A stretch of 64,000 nt of DNA from Mesorhizobium sp. NFR06 (GCF_900115245.1 NZ_FOVT01000005.1:248001-312000), one strand, 5' to 3'; positions 52,899-62,280 are shown, counted from the stretch's first letter. The notes: generated by a model from the sequence alone, not told the origin. Numbers and translations: made by a program.

Positions 52899-53544
52899 TA
52901 TTTTGTTTCCTGCCGGCAGCCGACAGCCGCAGCTGGCGTGGCAGAGCCCGCCGCTGTGCGCTTGTACTTGTGTGCATGCCGGATAATTGAATGTCCGCCA
53001 GCCGCCGCTTGAGCGCAATGGCGGTGCCGCCCGCAGCCATTGTGGCGCGGTTTGATGCGGACCTTTCCATGATTGCGCTTGTAGCCATTGGCACCCAGCA
53101 GAACCTTTTGAACCAAAGCCCGGGCTGAGCCGGACCAGCTTGTTTGCTCACAAAGAGCCGGCGCGGGGCAAACCCGGCCGTTTTCCTCACGCAAGCGATT
53201 CCCCCGCCACGGGAGCACGCCTGCGAAAATCGTCGCGATCACTTGAGCCTGGAAGGGTGAAGGAGCCGCCTTGGCACCCGACCTTTGGCAGGAAACTGCT
53301 GAGGCGAGCGGTTCCAGGATTGCAGTGATCCAACGTCGCTTTTATGATTTGACGGGATGGAAGGCAACCCCGATTTCGGATGCCGGCAAAAAGCGCTTCC
53401 GCAAGGGAAGGAGTCTTTCATCCAATCCATGAAAGGCTTGGTTAACCTTCTCTGAATACCAATCGTTAATTGAGTTGGCGGCCTGGCGGGCATTCTGCGA
53501 GAAGACCGGGCGCAATGCGTCATACCGGGAGCGACTGGGAAGAG
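52899..53544. promoter_or_regulatory. Divergent rne / amidase leader region
   Basis: About 650 bp with no gene. The rne side (52899-53260 on the minus strand) is GC-rich and probably a long structured 5' leader, as E. coli rne has; I did not identify a promoter. The amidase side contains CAATCGTTAATTGAG near 53459. Nothing else recognised. Confidence 0.4.
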
Positions 53545-54801
53545 ATGGGACTGACGGGCGCCGCAGGCAAGAGGGGTGGGGTCGCCAGGCATTTCCTGGG
53601 CATGGCCTGGATCGCCCTGCTACTGGCGGTTCTGTCCGGTTTGACGGTCGCCGCGCGTGCCGACCCCCTGCTTGGCGCGACCGGCTATAAGATGGCCGGC
53701 GACGCCGCCAAGATGCGCATCGTGGTGAATTTCGACCGCGAGCCGGACGTCAAATGGTTCCTGCTGCGCGGCCCCAATCGCCTCGTCGTCGATCTGCCGC
53801 GCACGCGATTCGCGCTTGACGCCAAGGATGTGAAGCCGCGCGGCCTCGTGCGCGCTGTCCGCTATGGCGACCAGGGCCATGGTTCGCGCCTGATCCTCAC
53901 CGGCAAGGGCCCGTTCGCCGTCGACAGGCTCGACGTGCTCAAGAATGACGACGGCAGCGGCTACCGCATCGCCATCGACATGTCGGCCGCCTCCGAGCGG
54001 GAATTCAACGACGCTCTGGCCAACCAGTCGCTGACGACCGGTTCGACGGTTTCCACCCAGAAGGGCGAGCGGGTCGGCACCGGTCCGGTCTCGGCGCCCG
54101 GCCATCGCTTCACCCTGGTGATCGATCCGGGCCATGGCGGCGTCGACGGCGGCGCCGAAAGCTCTGCCGGCACTGTCGAGAAGGACGTCACGCTCGCGTT
54201 CGCCAGGGAATTGCGCGACAAGCTGGCCGCTGTCGGTAAATACGATGTCTATATGACGCGCGACGACGACGTGTACCTGCCGCTCGACGAGCGCGTGCGC
54301 ATCGCCCGCCAGCACGAGGCCGATCTCCTGATCTCGATCCATGCCGATACGATCGCCGTCAAAGGCCTTCGCGGCGCCACGGTCTACACGCTGTCGGACA
54401 AAGCATCCGACCCCGAAGCGCAGGCGCTCGCCGATCGCGAAAACCTGTCCGACCAGTTCGCCGGAATGAAGATCGAGGACGACAACAAGGAAGTCACCGA
54501 CATCCTGATCGACCTGATCCGCCGTGAAACCCATGGTTTCTCGATGAGCTTCGCCCACACGCTGGTCGGTCAGCTGTCGACCAGCGTCGGCCTCATCAAC
54601 AACCCGCAGCGCTCGGCCGGCTTCCGGGTGCTCAAGGCTCCCGACGTGCCGTCCGTTCTGGTCGAGCTTGGCTATCTTTCCAACGTCAAGGACGAGGCGC
54701 AACTGCTCAACGCCGACTGGCGCGGCAAGGCGGCGCAAAGCATAACCAACGCCATCGCGCTGTTTGCCGCGGCCAAGGCCGGAACCACGACGGGTGGCTG
54801 A
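53545..54801 (+). CDS. N-acetylmuramoyl-L-alanine amidase (AMIN plus Amidase_3)
   Basis: 418-aa periplasmic murein hydrolase that splits septal peptidoglycan. A signal peptide (about 1-39) precedes an AMIN domain (about 45-150, AAKMRIVVNFDREPDVKWF, split) and an Amidase_3 catalytic domain with VIDPGHGGVDGGAE (Zn ligands His and Glu), LLISIHADT and VPSVLVELGYLSN (catalytic Glu). AmiC-like. Start uncertain: ATG 53545, ATG 53515 and TTG 53470 are in frame; 53545 gives a normal signal sequence. In rhizobia this gene lies beside rne and PBP1A, as here. Confidence 0.9.
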   Translation: MGLTGAAGKRGGVARHFLGMAWIALLLAVLSGLTVAARADPLLGATGYKMAGDAAKMRIVVNFDREPDVKWFLLRGPNRLVVDLPRTRFALDAKDVKPRGLVRAVRYGDQGHGSRLILTGKGPFAVDRLDVLKNDDGSGYRIAIDMSAASEREFNDALANQSLTTGSTVSTQKGERVGTGPVSAPGHRFTLVIDPGHGGVDGGAESSAGTVEKDVTLAFARELRDKLAAVGKYDVYMTRDDDVYLPLDERVRIARQHEADLLISIHADTIAVKGLRGATVYTLSDKASDPEAQALADRENLSDQFAGMKIEDDNKEVTDILIDLIRRETHGFSMSFAHTLVGQLSTSVGLINNPQRSAGFRVLKAPDVPSVLVELGYLSNVKDEAQLLNADWRGKAAQSITNAIALFAAAKAGTTTGG

Positions 54802-55031
54802 ACGGCCGCACTCGCCGACAACCGCCGGACGTCTACAACCACAAGCGGCGTTGCATGACGACAACACCCAGCGTTATTATTCGGCCAACCGAGTCCTCAA
54901 ATTTCGCGCTGCCGTATTTTGTCCACATGGCCGCGACATGGGTCTTTGATTGCGGATTGGGACCGCCCCGGGAAGCTTGCGCGACTGTCGGCTTCGTCTA
55001 GGAAATTCCCGAACCTCGGACTGGAGCGGGC

Positions 55032-57488
55032 ATGATTCGTCTCATCGGCTATTTCTTTGGCATCGGCACGACGCTGGCGCTGCTGGTGGCGGCCGGACTT
55101 GCCATCTACATCAGCCATCTGACCAAGGACCTGCCCGACTACGAGGTTTTGGCCAAATACGAACCGCCGGTGACGACGCGCATTCATGCCTCCGACGGCT
55201 CGTTGATGGCCGAATACGCGCGCGAGCGGCGTCTCTATCTTCCGATCCAGGCCATCCCGGACCGCGTCAAGGCCGCCTTCATGTCGGCCGAGGACAAGAA
55301 TTTCTACAACCACCCTGGCATCGACATCACCGGTCTCGGCCGCGCCGTCTTCGTCAACCTGCAGAATTTGGGCTCTGGCAGGCGGCAGGTCGGCGCTTCG
55401 ACGATCACGCAGCAGGTAGCGAAGAACTTCCTGCTCACCTCCGACCAGACCTATGAGCGCAAGATCAAGGAGATGATCCTGGCCTTCCGCATCGAGCAGG
55501 CCTATTCGAAGGATCGTATCCTCGAACTCTATCTCAACGAAATCTTCTTCGGCTTCGGCGCCTATGGCGTCGCGGGCGCCGCGCTCACCTATTTCGACAA
55601 GTCGGTCAACGAACTGACGGTAGCCGAGGCGGCTTACCTCGCCTCGTTGCCGAAGGGCCCGAACAATTACCATCCCTTCAAGCATGCCGACCGCGCGCTG
55701 GAGCGTCGCAACTGGGTCATCGATCAGATGGTCGAGAACGGCTACGTCACCCGCGAGGAGGGCGACAAGGCCAAGGCCGAACCGCTCGGCGTGACGCCGC
55801 GTCGCAACGGCTCCTACCTGTTTGCCGGCGAATACTTCACCGAGGAAGTCCGCCGCCAGATCATCGCGCGCTACGGCGAGAATGCGCTTTACGAGGGCGG
55901 CTTGTCGGTGCGCACCACGCTCGATCCGAAGATCCAGCTTATCGCGCGCAAGGCGATGCAGAACGGCCTGCTTAAATACGACATGCTGCGCGGCTATCGC
56001 GGTCCGGTGAAGCATATCGACGTCTCGGGCGACTGGGGCGTGCCGCTCGGCAACGTGAAGGGCCTCGAGGATGTGCCGGAATGGACGCTGGCCGTCGTGC
56101 TCGACAGTTCCGCCGACGGGTTGACCATCGGCATCCAGCCGACGCGCCAGGTCTCCGGCGACCTTGCCAAGGAGCGGGTCGAGGGCACCGTCAGCAAGGA
56201 CGACATGGGCTTCGCCATGCGCCATTTCGTCAACGGCAAGTCCGTCAGGGCAAAATCTCCGGCGGAGGTGCTGGAGCCCGGCGATGTCATCTTCGTGCAG
56301 AAGAACGAGGGCTCCGACAACACCTACATGCTGCGCCAGGTGCCGGAAGTCGAGGGCGGCCTCGTCGCCATGGACCCGCATACCGGGCGCGTGCTCGCGA
56401 TAGTCGGCGGCTTCTCCTACGCCCAGTCGGAATTCAACCGCGCCACCCAGGCGATGCGCCAGCCGGGCTCCTCGTTCAAGCCGATCGTCTATTCGGCAGC
56501 GCTCGACAATGGCTACACGCCGGCCTCGGTGATCATGGACGGCCCGATCACCATCCAGAGCGGCAATACCACCTGGACGCCGAAGAACTATGACGGCACG
56601 GTCGCGGGACCGGCCACCTTGCGCTCCGGCATCGAGAAGTCGCGCAACCTGATGACGGTGCGGCTCGCCAACGACATGGGCATGAAGCTGGTCGTGGAAT
56701 ATGCCGAGCGCTTCGGCGTCTACGATCATCTGGCGCCGTACCTGCCGATGGCGCTGGGCTCCGGCGAGACCACCGTCATGCGCATGGTTTCGGCCTATTC
56801 GATCATGGCCAATGGCGGCAAGTCGATCAAACCCTCGCTGATCGACCGCATCCAGGACCGCTACGGCAAGACCGTGTTCAAGCAGGACGAGCGCGGCTGC
56901 GAAGGCTGCAACGCGACCGAATGGAAGAACCAGCCCGAGCCGGAGCTGGTCGACAATTCCGAGCAGGTGCTCGACCCGATGACCGCCTACCAGATCACCT
57001 CTATGATGGAGGGCGTCGTGCAGCGCGGCACCGGGGCGACCATTGCCGAGCTTGGCCGCCACATCGCCGGCAAGACCGGCACCACCAATGACGAGAAGGA
57101 CGCCTGGTTCATCGGCTTCACGCCGAACCTCGTCGTCGGCCTCTATATGGGCTACGACACGCCGCGCGGCCTTGGCAAGGGCGCCACGGGTGGCGGTCTG
57201 GCCGCGCCGATCTTCAAGGACTTCATGCGCGTGGCGCTCGACGGCAAGCCCAACACCGACTTCCAGGTTCCGGACGGCATGAAGCTGATCGCCATCAACC
57301 GCAAGACCGGCATGCGCGCTGCCGAAGGTGATCCCAACACCATCGTCGAGGCGTTCAAGCCCGGCACCGGCCCGGCCGACAGCTACTGGGTGATCGGCAT
57401 GGGCGCGGACGGCTCCAACGGCGCCGGCGGGCCGTTGTCGCCGCAGGCGAACCAGGCCATTCAGAGCGGCGGCGGCGGCCTCTACTGA
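55032..57488 (+). CDS. mrcA: Penicillin-binding protein 1A (bifunctional)
   Basis: 818-aa enzyme with N-terminal membrane anchor (about 4-28), a GT51 glycosyltransferase domain (about 55-230: AEDKNFYNHPGID, ASTITQQVAKN) and a transpeptidase domain with the catalytic Ser in PGSSFKP (about 487-493), SRN and KTGTTNDEKDAWF (about 680). OB-like insert between domains (280-430). Polymerises and crosslinks peptidoglycan. Downstream of the amidase gene by 230 nt and before prfB. Confidence 0.95.
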   Translation: MIRLIGYFFGIGTTLALLVAAGLAIYISHLTKDLPDYEVLAKYEPPVTTRIHASDGSLMAEYARERRLYLPIQAIPDRVKAAFMSAEDKNFYNHPGIDITGLGRAVFVNLQNLGSGRRQVGASTITQQVAKNFLLTSDQTYERKIKEMILAFRIEQAYSKDRILELYLNEIFFGFGAYGVAGAALTYFDKSVNELTVAEAAYLASLPKGPNNYHPFKHADRALERRNWVIDQMVENGYVTREEGDKAKAEPLGVTPRRNGSYLFAGEYFTEEVRRQIIARYGENALYEGGLSVRTTLDPKIQLIARKAMQNGLLKYDMLRGYRGPVKHIDVSGDWGVPLGNVKGLEDVPEWTLAVVLDSSADGLTIGIQPTRQVSGDLAKERVEGTVSKDDMGFAMRHFVNGKSVRAKSPAEVLEPGDVIFVQKNEGSDNTYMLRQVPEVEGGLVAMDPHTGRVLAIVGGFSYAQSEFNRATQAMRQPGSSFKPIVYSAALDNGYTPASVIMDGPITIQSGNTTWTPKNYDGTVAGPATLRSGIEKSRNLMTVRLANDMGMKLVVEYAERFGVYDHLAPYLPMALGSGETTVMRMVSAYSIMANGGKSIKPSLIDRIQDRYGKTVFKQDERGCEGCNATEWKNQPEPELVDNSEQVLDPMTAYQITSMMEGVVQRGTGATIAELGRHIAGKTGTTNDEKDAWFIGFTPNLVVGLYMGYDTPRGLGKGATGGGLAAPIFKDFMRVALDGKPNTDFQVPDGMKLIAINRKTGMRAAEGDPNTIVEAFKPGTGPADSYWVIGMGADGSNGAGGPLSPQANQAIQSGGGGLY

Positions 57489-57507
57489 CGTCCTTGTTTT
57501 TGAGACC

Positions 57508-57529
57508 GGCCGGCCGAAGGCGGCCGGCC
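57508..57529 (+). terminator. GC-rich hairpin after the PBP1A gene
   Basis: 8-bp stem GGCCGGCC / GGCCGGCC with loop GAAGGC, 19 nt after the PBP1A stop, followed by CATTTCGCTTT. The U-run is imperfect. Confidence 0.6.
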
Positions 57530-57614
57530 CATTTCGCTTTACAGGCCGCGACGGCGTGCCTATGTATCGCGCCTATTCCGAAAAAATGAAAAGAACAGGA
57601 CTGAACGAAGACCC

Positions 57615-58746
57615 ATGCGCGCGGAAACGCTCAACATTGTCGACGAGATCAGGCAGGCGATAACCCTGCTGAGGAGGCATCTTTGACTGGGATCAGGCTG
57701 TAAAGCGGCTTGAGTATCTCAATTCTCGCGCCGAGGATTCCAGTCTCTGGAATGATCCGATCGAAGCCCAGAAGCTGATGCGGGAGCGCCAGGGGCTCGA
57801 GGAAGGCATCGCCGCCGTCAAGGGCATGACACAGGCGCTGGAGGACAATATCGGCCTGATCGAGCTCGGCGAGGAAGAGGGCGACGAAGGCGTCATCGCG
57901 GAAGCAGAGGCGGCGCTGCGCTCGATGCAGGGCGAGGCAAAGGCCCGCCAGGTCGAGACGCTGCTCTCCGGTGAAGCCGACGCCAACGATACCTATCTCG
58001 AAATCCATGCCGGTGCCGGCGGCACCGAGAGCCAGGACTGGGCCTCGATGCTCCTGCGCATGTACACGCGCTGGGCCGAGCGCCGCCGCTTCAAGGTCGA
58101 GGTGCTGGAAGTCCATGATGGCGAAGAAGCTGGCATCAAGTCGGCAACGGTGATGATCAAGGGCCACAACGCCTATGGCTGGCTGAAGACGGAATCCGGC
58201 GTCCACCGCCTGGTGCGCATCTCGCCTTACGACAGCAATGCGCGCCGCCATACCTCCTTCGCCAGCGTCTGGGTCTACCCGGTCATTGACGATTCGATCG
58301 AGATCAATGTTTCCGAAGCCGATGTGCGCATCGACACCTATCGTTCCTCGGGTTCTGGCGGCCAGCACGTCAACACCACTGACTCGGCGGTGCGCATCAC
58401 CCATCTTGCCACCGGCATAGCGGTCGCCTGCCAGGCCGAGCGCTCGCAGCACAAGAACCGCGCCAAGGCCTGGGAAATGCTGCGCTCGCGCCTCTACGAG
58501 GAAGAGCTGAAGAAGCGCGAGGCGGTTGCCAATGCCACCGAGGCATCGAAGAGCGACATCGGCTGGGGTCACCAGATCCGCTCTTATGTGCTGCAGCCCT
58601 ATCAGCTCGTGAAGGATCTGCGCACGGGCGTCGAAAGCACCTCGCCGTCGAGCGTGCTCGATGGCGACCTCGACGAGTTCATGGAAGCCTCGCTCTCGCA
58701 TCGCATCGAGGGTGGCGCGGGCGAAGCGGTGGCGGACCTCGACTAG
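57615..58746 (+). CDS. prfB: Peptide chain release factor 2, programmed +1 frameshift
   Basis: 376-aa RF2 that reads UGA and UAA. The gene is split: 23 codons from ATG 57615 end at an in-frame TGA (57684-57686), then translation continues at 57685 (GAC TGG GAT...) to TAG 58746. The site CTTTGAC is preceded, 3 nt earlier, by AGGAGG (57672-57677): this is the classic autoregulatory frameshift in which low RF2 favours slippage. The GGQ peptidyl-transferase motif is present in [12 protein letters not shown] (about 250), and the C-terminal domain is full length. No other oddities. Confidence 0.97.
57672..57687 (+). promoter_or_regulatory. RF2 autoregulatory frameshift signal
   Basis: AGGAGG-CAT-CTT-TGA-C: internal Shine-Dalgarno three bases ahead of the slippery CTT codon, UGA stop and the following C, matching the canonical prfB site. 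Confidence 0.95.
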
Positions 58747-58757
58747 GATATGCCCAC

Positions 58758-58876
58758 ATTCAGGTGAGGCTGGCCTGCGAGTTGATGGTTTCCTGCGCTT
58801 CCGGTGCTCACGTACTTTGAATACGCTCCGCTCCGGTTCTAGGAAACCACTATTCTCGGCTCAGCCTGACCTGAAT
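58758..58876. repeat. Nested palindromic intergenic element
   Basis: 119-bp element with outer arms ATTCAGGTGAGGCTG (58758-58772) and CAGCCTGACCTGAAT (58862-58876), one mismatch, and inner arms GGTTTCCT (58787) and AGGAAACC (58841). The interior GCTCACGTACTTTGAATACG has further symmetry. It occupies the gap between prfB and the first GFA gene. Similar sequences are frequent in rhizobial genomes as I recall. Confidence 0.75.
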
Positions 58877-58910
58877 CTGAACATATCCCGGCGTGGAGAA
58901 GGAGGAGCAG

Positions 58911-59351
58911 GTGACGCGCAAACTTACCGGAAAATGCTTCTGCGGCGCCGTCCGCTATGAGGTGGCGGACGAATTCGTTTACGCCGCGAACTGTCATTGC
59001 TCGAACTGCCGGCGCACGACCGGGTCGGCGTTCAAACCCTTCGCCGGCATCGAGCGCGACAAGTTCCGTCTCAGCGCCGGCGATGACGGGTTGCTGATTT
59101 TCGGCGACGAGAGCGGCCATGACGCGCATTGCGGCCGATGCGGCTCGCTCGTCTATTCGCTGGTGCGTGATGGCGCTTACGTCCATGTCGCCATGGGGAC
59201 GTTGGTGGATGACCCAAGCATCCGCCCGAGCGCACATATCTTCGTCGGTTCAAAGGCGCCGTGGTTCACGATTGCAGACGATCTGCCGCAATATCGTGAA
59301 CATGTCGACGGCCGAAGCCCGGAACCTCCGTCAGCGGAACTTCGTTCTTAG
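58911..59351 (+). CDS. GFA-family (glutathione-dependent formaldehyde-activating enzyme-like) protein
   Basis: 146-aa zinc protein of the GFA/CENP-V fold. GKCFCGAVRYEVADE, CHCSNCRRTTGSAFKPFAG and HCGRCGSLVYSLV provide the Cys clusters. Start GTG 58911 with GGAGG 5 nt ahead. A second GFA protein lies 900 bp downstream, unlike it except for the Cys frame. The family name is historical: few members have tested activity with formaldehyde. Confidence 0.87.
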   Translation: MTRKLTGKCFCGAVRYEVADEFVYAANCHCSNCRRTTGSAFKPFAGIERDKFRLSAGDDGLLIFGDESGHDAHCGRCGSLVYSLVRDGAYVHVAMGTLVDDPSIRPSAHIFVGSKAPWFTIADDLPQYREHVDGRSPEPPSAELRS

Positions 59352-59612
59352 GCACCCTGGGCGCAGGCCTGTCGTTTGTTCTCACCAGCCAAGCCTGCGC
59401 ATCTTTTCCGCGGCCGAAGCCTGAAGCCCGGCGCGCCCCGAGGACGCGCCCACTTCTTGCGCCGACCAAGGAATCAGCTCAGCATTCGGGCTGTGGGATA
59501 GAAGCATTTATGGCCGGACGCGGCATATCTGCGACTGACGATCCGGCTGCTGGGAAGACACGTTCCGGGAACGGGCAAGCGAAAACGCTTGATGCTCGAA
59601 AGGAACTTTTCG

Positions 59613-59990
59613 ATGTCTGCTGCCATATCAAGATCGGCCCAAGCCGTTCGACCGGCTGGCCGACTTTTGTTTTCCCTGATCGCTATTGGGATGATCGCAG
59701 TGCTGTCGCCACCGGCTGCCGCACACGATGCGCAGCCCACGGCGGCCATGCCGCAAGGCTGGAAATACCCCTTTGCCTGTTGTGCCAACTTCGATTGCAA
59801 GGAGGTGCCGCAGTCGTCGATCAGCGAGCGGCCCGAAGGCTATGTCATAAAAGGCACGGGCGAGGTGGTGGCCTATAGCGACAAGCGGGTCAAGAATTCG
59901 CCCGACGGCGAATATCATTGGTGCGCGCATCAGGCCGGGCTCGACGCCGGCAAGACCATCTGCCTGTTCGTGCCGCCACCCTCTTACTAG
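59613..59990 (+). CDS. Secreted small Cys-containing hypothetical protein
   Basis: 125-aa protein with a signal peptide (about 1-36, ending PAAA) and a compact Cys-rich region: FACCANFDCKEV, HWCAHQAG and TICLFVPPPS. The five Cys suggest disulfides in the periplasm. I recognise it as a rhizobial conserved unknown. ATG 59613 has AAAGGA 8 nt before it. No partner evident; it stands alone between two GFA genes. Confidence 0.7.
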   Translation: MSAAISRSAQAVRPAGRLLFSLIAIGMIAVLSPPAAAHDAQPTAAMPQGWKYPFACCANFDCKEVPQSSISERPEGYVIKGTGEVVAYSDKRVKNSPDGEYHWCAHQAGLDAGKTICLFVPPPSY

Positions 59991-60133
59991 GCCGCCCTCC
60001 TGCTGGGGTTGTGAAGCTGCCGCGGCAGGCCGGCGCAAGGCGCGGGGGCCTCGATCCATGGCAGGAGAACGTTGCCGAGCCTGCCGACAGGCGGTTGTCA
60101 GGACGGCTTCTTTATGTTGCCTTGCCACGGAGC

Positions 60134-60233
60134 AATTCCGGGAAAAGTGCGAAGCGGTTTTCCGTGCGGAGTTGCGTGAAGGAAGGGCGAGCAATTCCAG
60201 GAAGACCGCGCAGCGGTTTTCCGTCGGGGATTG
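60134..60233. repeat. Two diverged type B palindromes
   Basis: Copy 1 (60134-60177) AATTCCGGGAAAAGTGCG-AAGCGGTTTTCCGTG and copy 2 (60193-60233) AATTCCAGGAAGACCGCG-CAGCGGTTTTCCGTC, each opening AATTCC and closing near GGAGTT or GGGATT. Located just ahead of the second GFA gene. Confidence 0.8.
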
Positions 60234-60271
60234 TGGACCAAGGGCGCGGCGGACAACAGGGAGGTGAGTTC

Positions 60272-60640
60272 ATGACCATCAGGGGAAGCTGCCACTGCAA
60301 GGCGACGACCTTCGAGGTTGCCGAGGCGCCGCAGACGGTGACGCAATGCACATGCTCGTTCTGCTCCAAGCGGGGTTCGCTATGGTCCTACTATGTGCCG
60401 TCGCAGTTCAAGCTCACGAGTCCGCCAAAGAACGTCTCCTTCTACCGCTGGGGCTCGAGGACCATAAAGCATGGTTTTTGCGCTATCTGTGGCTGCGGCA
60501 CCTTCACCGAGACCCCCGACTGGTCGACCGGGAAGCCTGATTTCGACAACCCGAAAATCAGCGTCAATTCGCGCCTGTTCGATGATTTCGATCTGGACAA
60601 GGTCGAGGTGGTGGTCATCGACGGCAAGAATTTATGGTAG
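60272..60640 (+). CDS. GFA-family zinc protein (second)
   Basis: 122-aa protein of the GFA/CENP-V fold with GSCHCKATTFEVAE, CTCSFCSKRGSLWSYYVP and FCAICGCGTFTE, which give the Cys sites. Start ATG 60272 has GGGAGGTGA. Separate from the first GFA gene by a Cys-rich secreted protein and repeats; these are not clearly one operon. Function unknown. Confidence 0.85.
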   Translation: MTIRGSCHCKATTFEVAEAPQTVTQCTCSFCSKRGSLWSYYVPSQFKLTSPPKNVSFYRWGSRTIKHGFCAICGCGTFTETPDWSTGKPDFDNPKISVNSRLFDDFDLDKVEVVVIDGKNLW

Positions 60641-60776
60641 AGGCGAAGCGGGAACGACGGCCGAACTTGCCGACTGCCTTCCCGTTCCGTTTTTCGCCGC
60701 ATTTCATGCTACAAGGCTCCGGAAGGGCTGATTTGGCACGGCCGCAAAGGCCGTGAATTGGAGAGGGACCAATCGT

Positions 60777-61427
60777 ATGAAGAAGACTGTGCTCGTCGCC
60801 GTGGCGACGGCTGTACTGGTGAGCGCCTGCACCACCACCGATCCGTATACCGGCGACCAGAAGATTTCCAACACGGCCGCCGGCGCCGGCCTTGGCGCGC
60901 TGGCAGGCGCCAGCCTTGGTCTGCTCGCCGGCGGCAATGACCGCCGCAACGCCTTGATCGGCGCGGGCATCGGCGCGCTCGCCGGCGGCGCGATCGGCGC
61001 GACGATGGACCAGAACGAGGCCGAGCTGCGCCGTCAGCTGCAGGGCACGGGCGTCAGCGTCACCCGCAGCGGCGACCAGATCATCCTCAATATGCCGTCC
61101 GACATCACCTTCAACGTGGACCAGGACGCCGTAAAGCCGGGCTTCTATCCGGTGCTCAATTCGGTCGCGCTGGTGCTGAAGAAGTTCCGCCAGACCACGG
61201 TCGACGTCTTCGGCCACACCGATTCGACCGGCGGCGACGAGCACAATTTCGATCTGTCGCAGCGCCGCGCGCTTGCGGTCGCCAACTATCTGGCCGGCCA
61301 GGGCGTCGATCAGCGCCGCTTCGCCGTCACCGGCTTCGGCAAGACCCGCCCGATCGCATCCAATGCGACGGCTGCCGGCCGCGAGCAGAATCGGCGCGTG
61401 GAAATCCAGCTCTCGCCGCTTACCTGA
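60777..61427 (+). CDS. OmpA-like outer-membrane lipoprotein
   Basis: 216-aa lipoprotein: signal peptide and lipobox VSAC (Cys18), then a Gly/Ala-rich segment (about 33-80) with glycine-zipper pattern, then an OmpA C-like peptidoglycan-binding domain (about 100-216) with VFGHTDSTGGDEHN and LSQRRALAVANYL and GFGKTRPIASN. Similar to YiaD-type proteins. It would tie the outer membrane to peptidoglycan. ATG 60777 has GAGAGGGA. Followed by an intrinsic terminator. Confidence 0.9.
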   Translation: MKKTVLVAVATAVLVSACTTTDPYTGDQKISNTAAGAGLGALAGASLGLLAGGNDRRNALIGAGIGALAGGAIGATMDQNEAELRRQLQGTGVSVTRSGDQIILNMPSDITFNVDQDAVKPGFYPVLNSVALVLKKFRQTTVDVFGHTDSTGGDEHNFDLSQRRALAVANYLAGQGVDQRRFAVTGFGKTRPIASNATAAGREQNRRVEIQLSPLT

Positions 61428-61461
61428 GAAAACCGCTTCCGGCGGAGCAACTCAAACAGCC

Positions 61462-61490
61462 AAAACGGCCCCGAGCGGGGCCGTTTTTGT
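61462..61490 (+). terminator. Terminator after the OmpA-like gene
   Basis: 11-bp stem AAAACGGCCCC / GGGGCCGTTTT with loop GAGC, and a TTTTTGTTTT tail. Confidence 0.92.
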
Positions 61491-61671
61491 TTTGGGGTCA
61501 TCCAAAGATGGGTCAAAGGTCTTAGGACATTAGCTTGCCCTAAATGATACTGTTCCCAAACCGGGGAAAGGACTAACATTCGTGCCGTTCCCAAGGGGAT
61601 GGGGCGAAAAAACGGCCGCGCAATCTGCATCTGCCGCCCCGGTCTTGCACGGCCAGATCTGGGAGGAAGGC

Positions 61672-62280
61672 ATGACAAGAACGGCTCGCCTTGGGCGCTG
61701 CAGCGTCCTCGTTTTGACTGGTCTATTAGGCGCCTGGCTCGGGGCCGGCGCGGCACGGGCCGAGGACGCCAACAAGGCCGACATCGAAGCCTTGAAGAAG
61801 TCGCTGGCCAAGTATGAAGACTACACGGCCGCTGTCCGCGACCTCTATTTGTCGACCGTCGGCTGCGTGCACTATGGCGGCGAAAAGGTAGCCGGCGCGA
61901 TGTACTATCCGAAGGGTGCCATGGGCATTCATTTCGTCAACGTCCCCAGTATCGGCAAGCCGCTCGACCCGATGAAGCCCAACGTCCTGATCTACGAGCC
62001 GACCGGGAAAGGCTTGAAACTGGTCGGTGTGGAATGGCTGATGCCGCTGACCCCGGACACCAAGGAAGCGCCGACGCTGTTTGGCCAGAAATTCATGGGG
62101 CCGATGGAGGGGCACTATCCTCTCATTCCGAGGGAGTTCGTCCACTACGACCTGCATGCCTGGCTGTTCAGGGACAACCCCAACGGCATGTTCAGCCCGA
62201 CGAACCCGAACGTGAAATGCACCAAGGCCGAATTTCCGATGCTGGAGAAGCCGACCAAGATGATGCCGGGCCCGATGTGA
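61672..62280 (+). CDS. Secreted hypothetical protein
   Basis: 202-aa secreted protein with a signal peptide (about 1-30, ending GAARA). A helical stretch (ADIEALKKSLAKYEDYTAAVRDLYLSTVG, split) precedes GCVHYGG, a region MGIHFVNVP, GLKLVGVEWLMPL and YPLIPREFVHYDLHAWLF. It resembles conserved alphaproteobacterial unknowns, but I cannot name its role. Start ATG 61672 with GGAGGAAGG. Flanked by terminators on both sides, so monocistronic. Confidence 0.7.
   Translation: MTRTARLGRCSVLVLTGLLGAWLGAGAARAEDANKADIEALKKSLAKYEDYTAAVRDLYLSTVGCVHYGGEKVAGAMYYPKGAMGIHFVNVPSIGKPLDPMKPNVLIYEPTGKGLKLVGVEWLMPLTPDTKEAPTLFGQKFMGPMEGHYPLIPREFVHYDLHAWLFRDNPNGMFSPTNPNVKCTKAEFPMLEKPTKMMPGPM

Noticed and set aside
54897..57062. 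721-residue open frame antisense to the PBP1A gene
   Set aside because: Arises from high GC at third positions; the composition is typical of antisense shadow translation (His, Arg, Asp and Gln rich) and the sense frame has clear PBP motifs.
59561..59573. CGTTCC-G-GGAACG palindrome as an EcfG (general stress) promoter
   Set aside because: GGAAC is present but no CGTT lies at 16-17 nt spacing.
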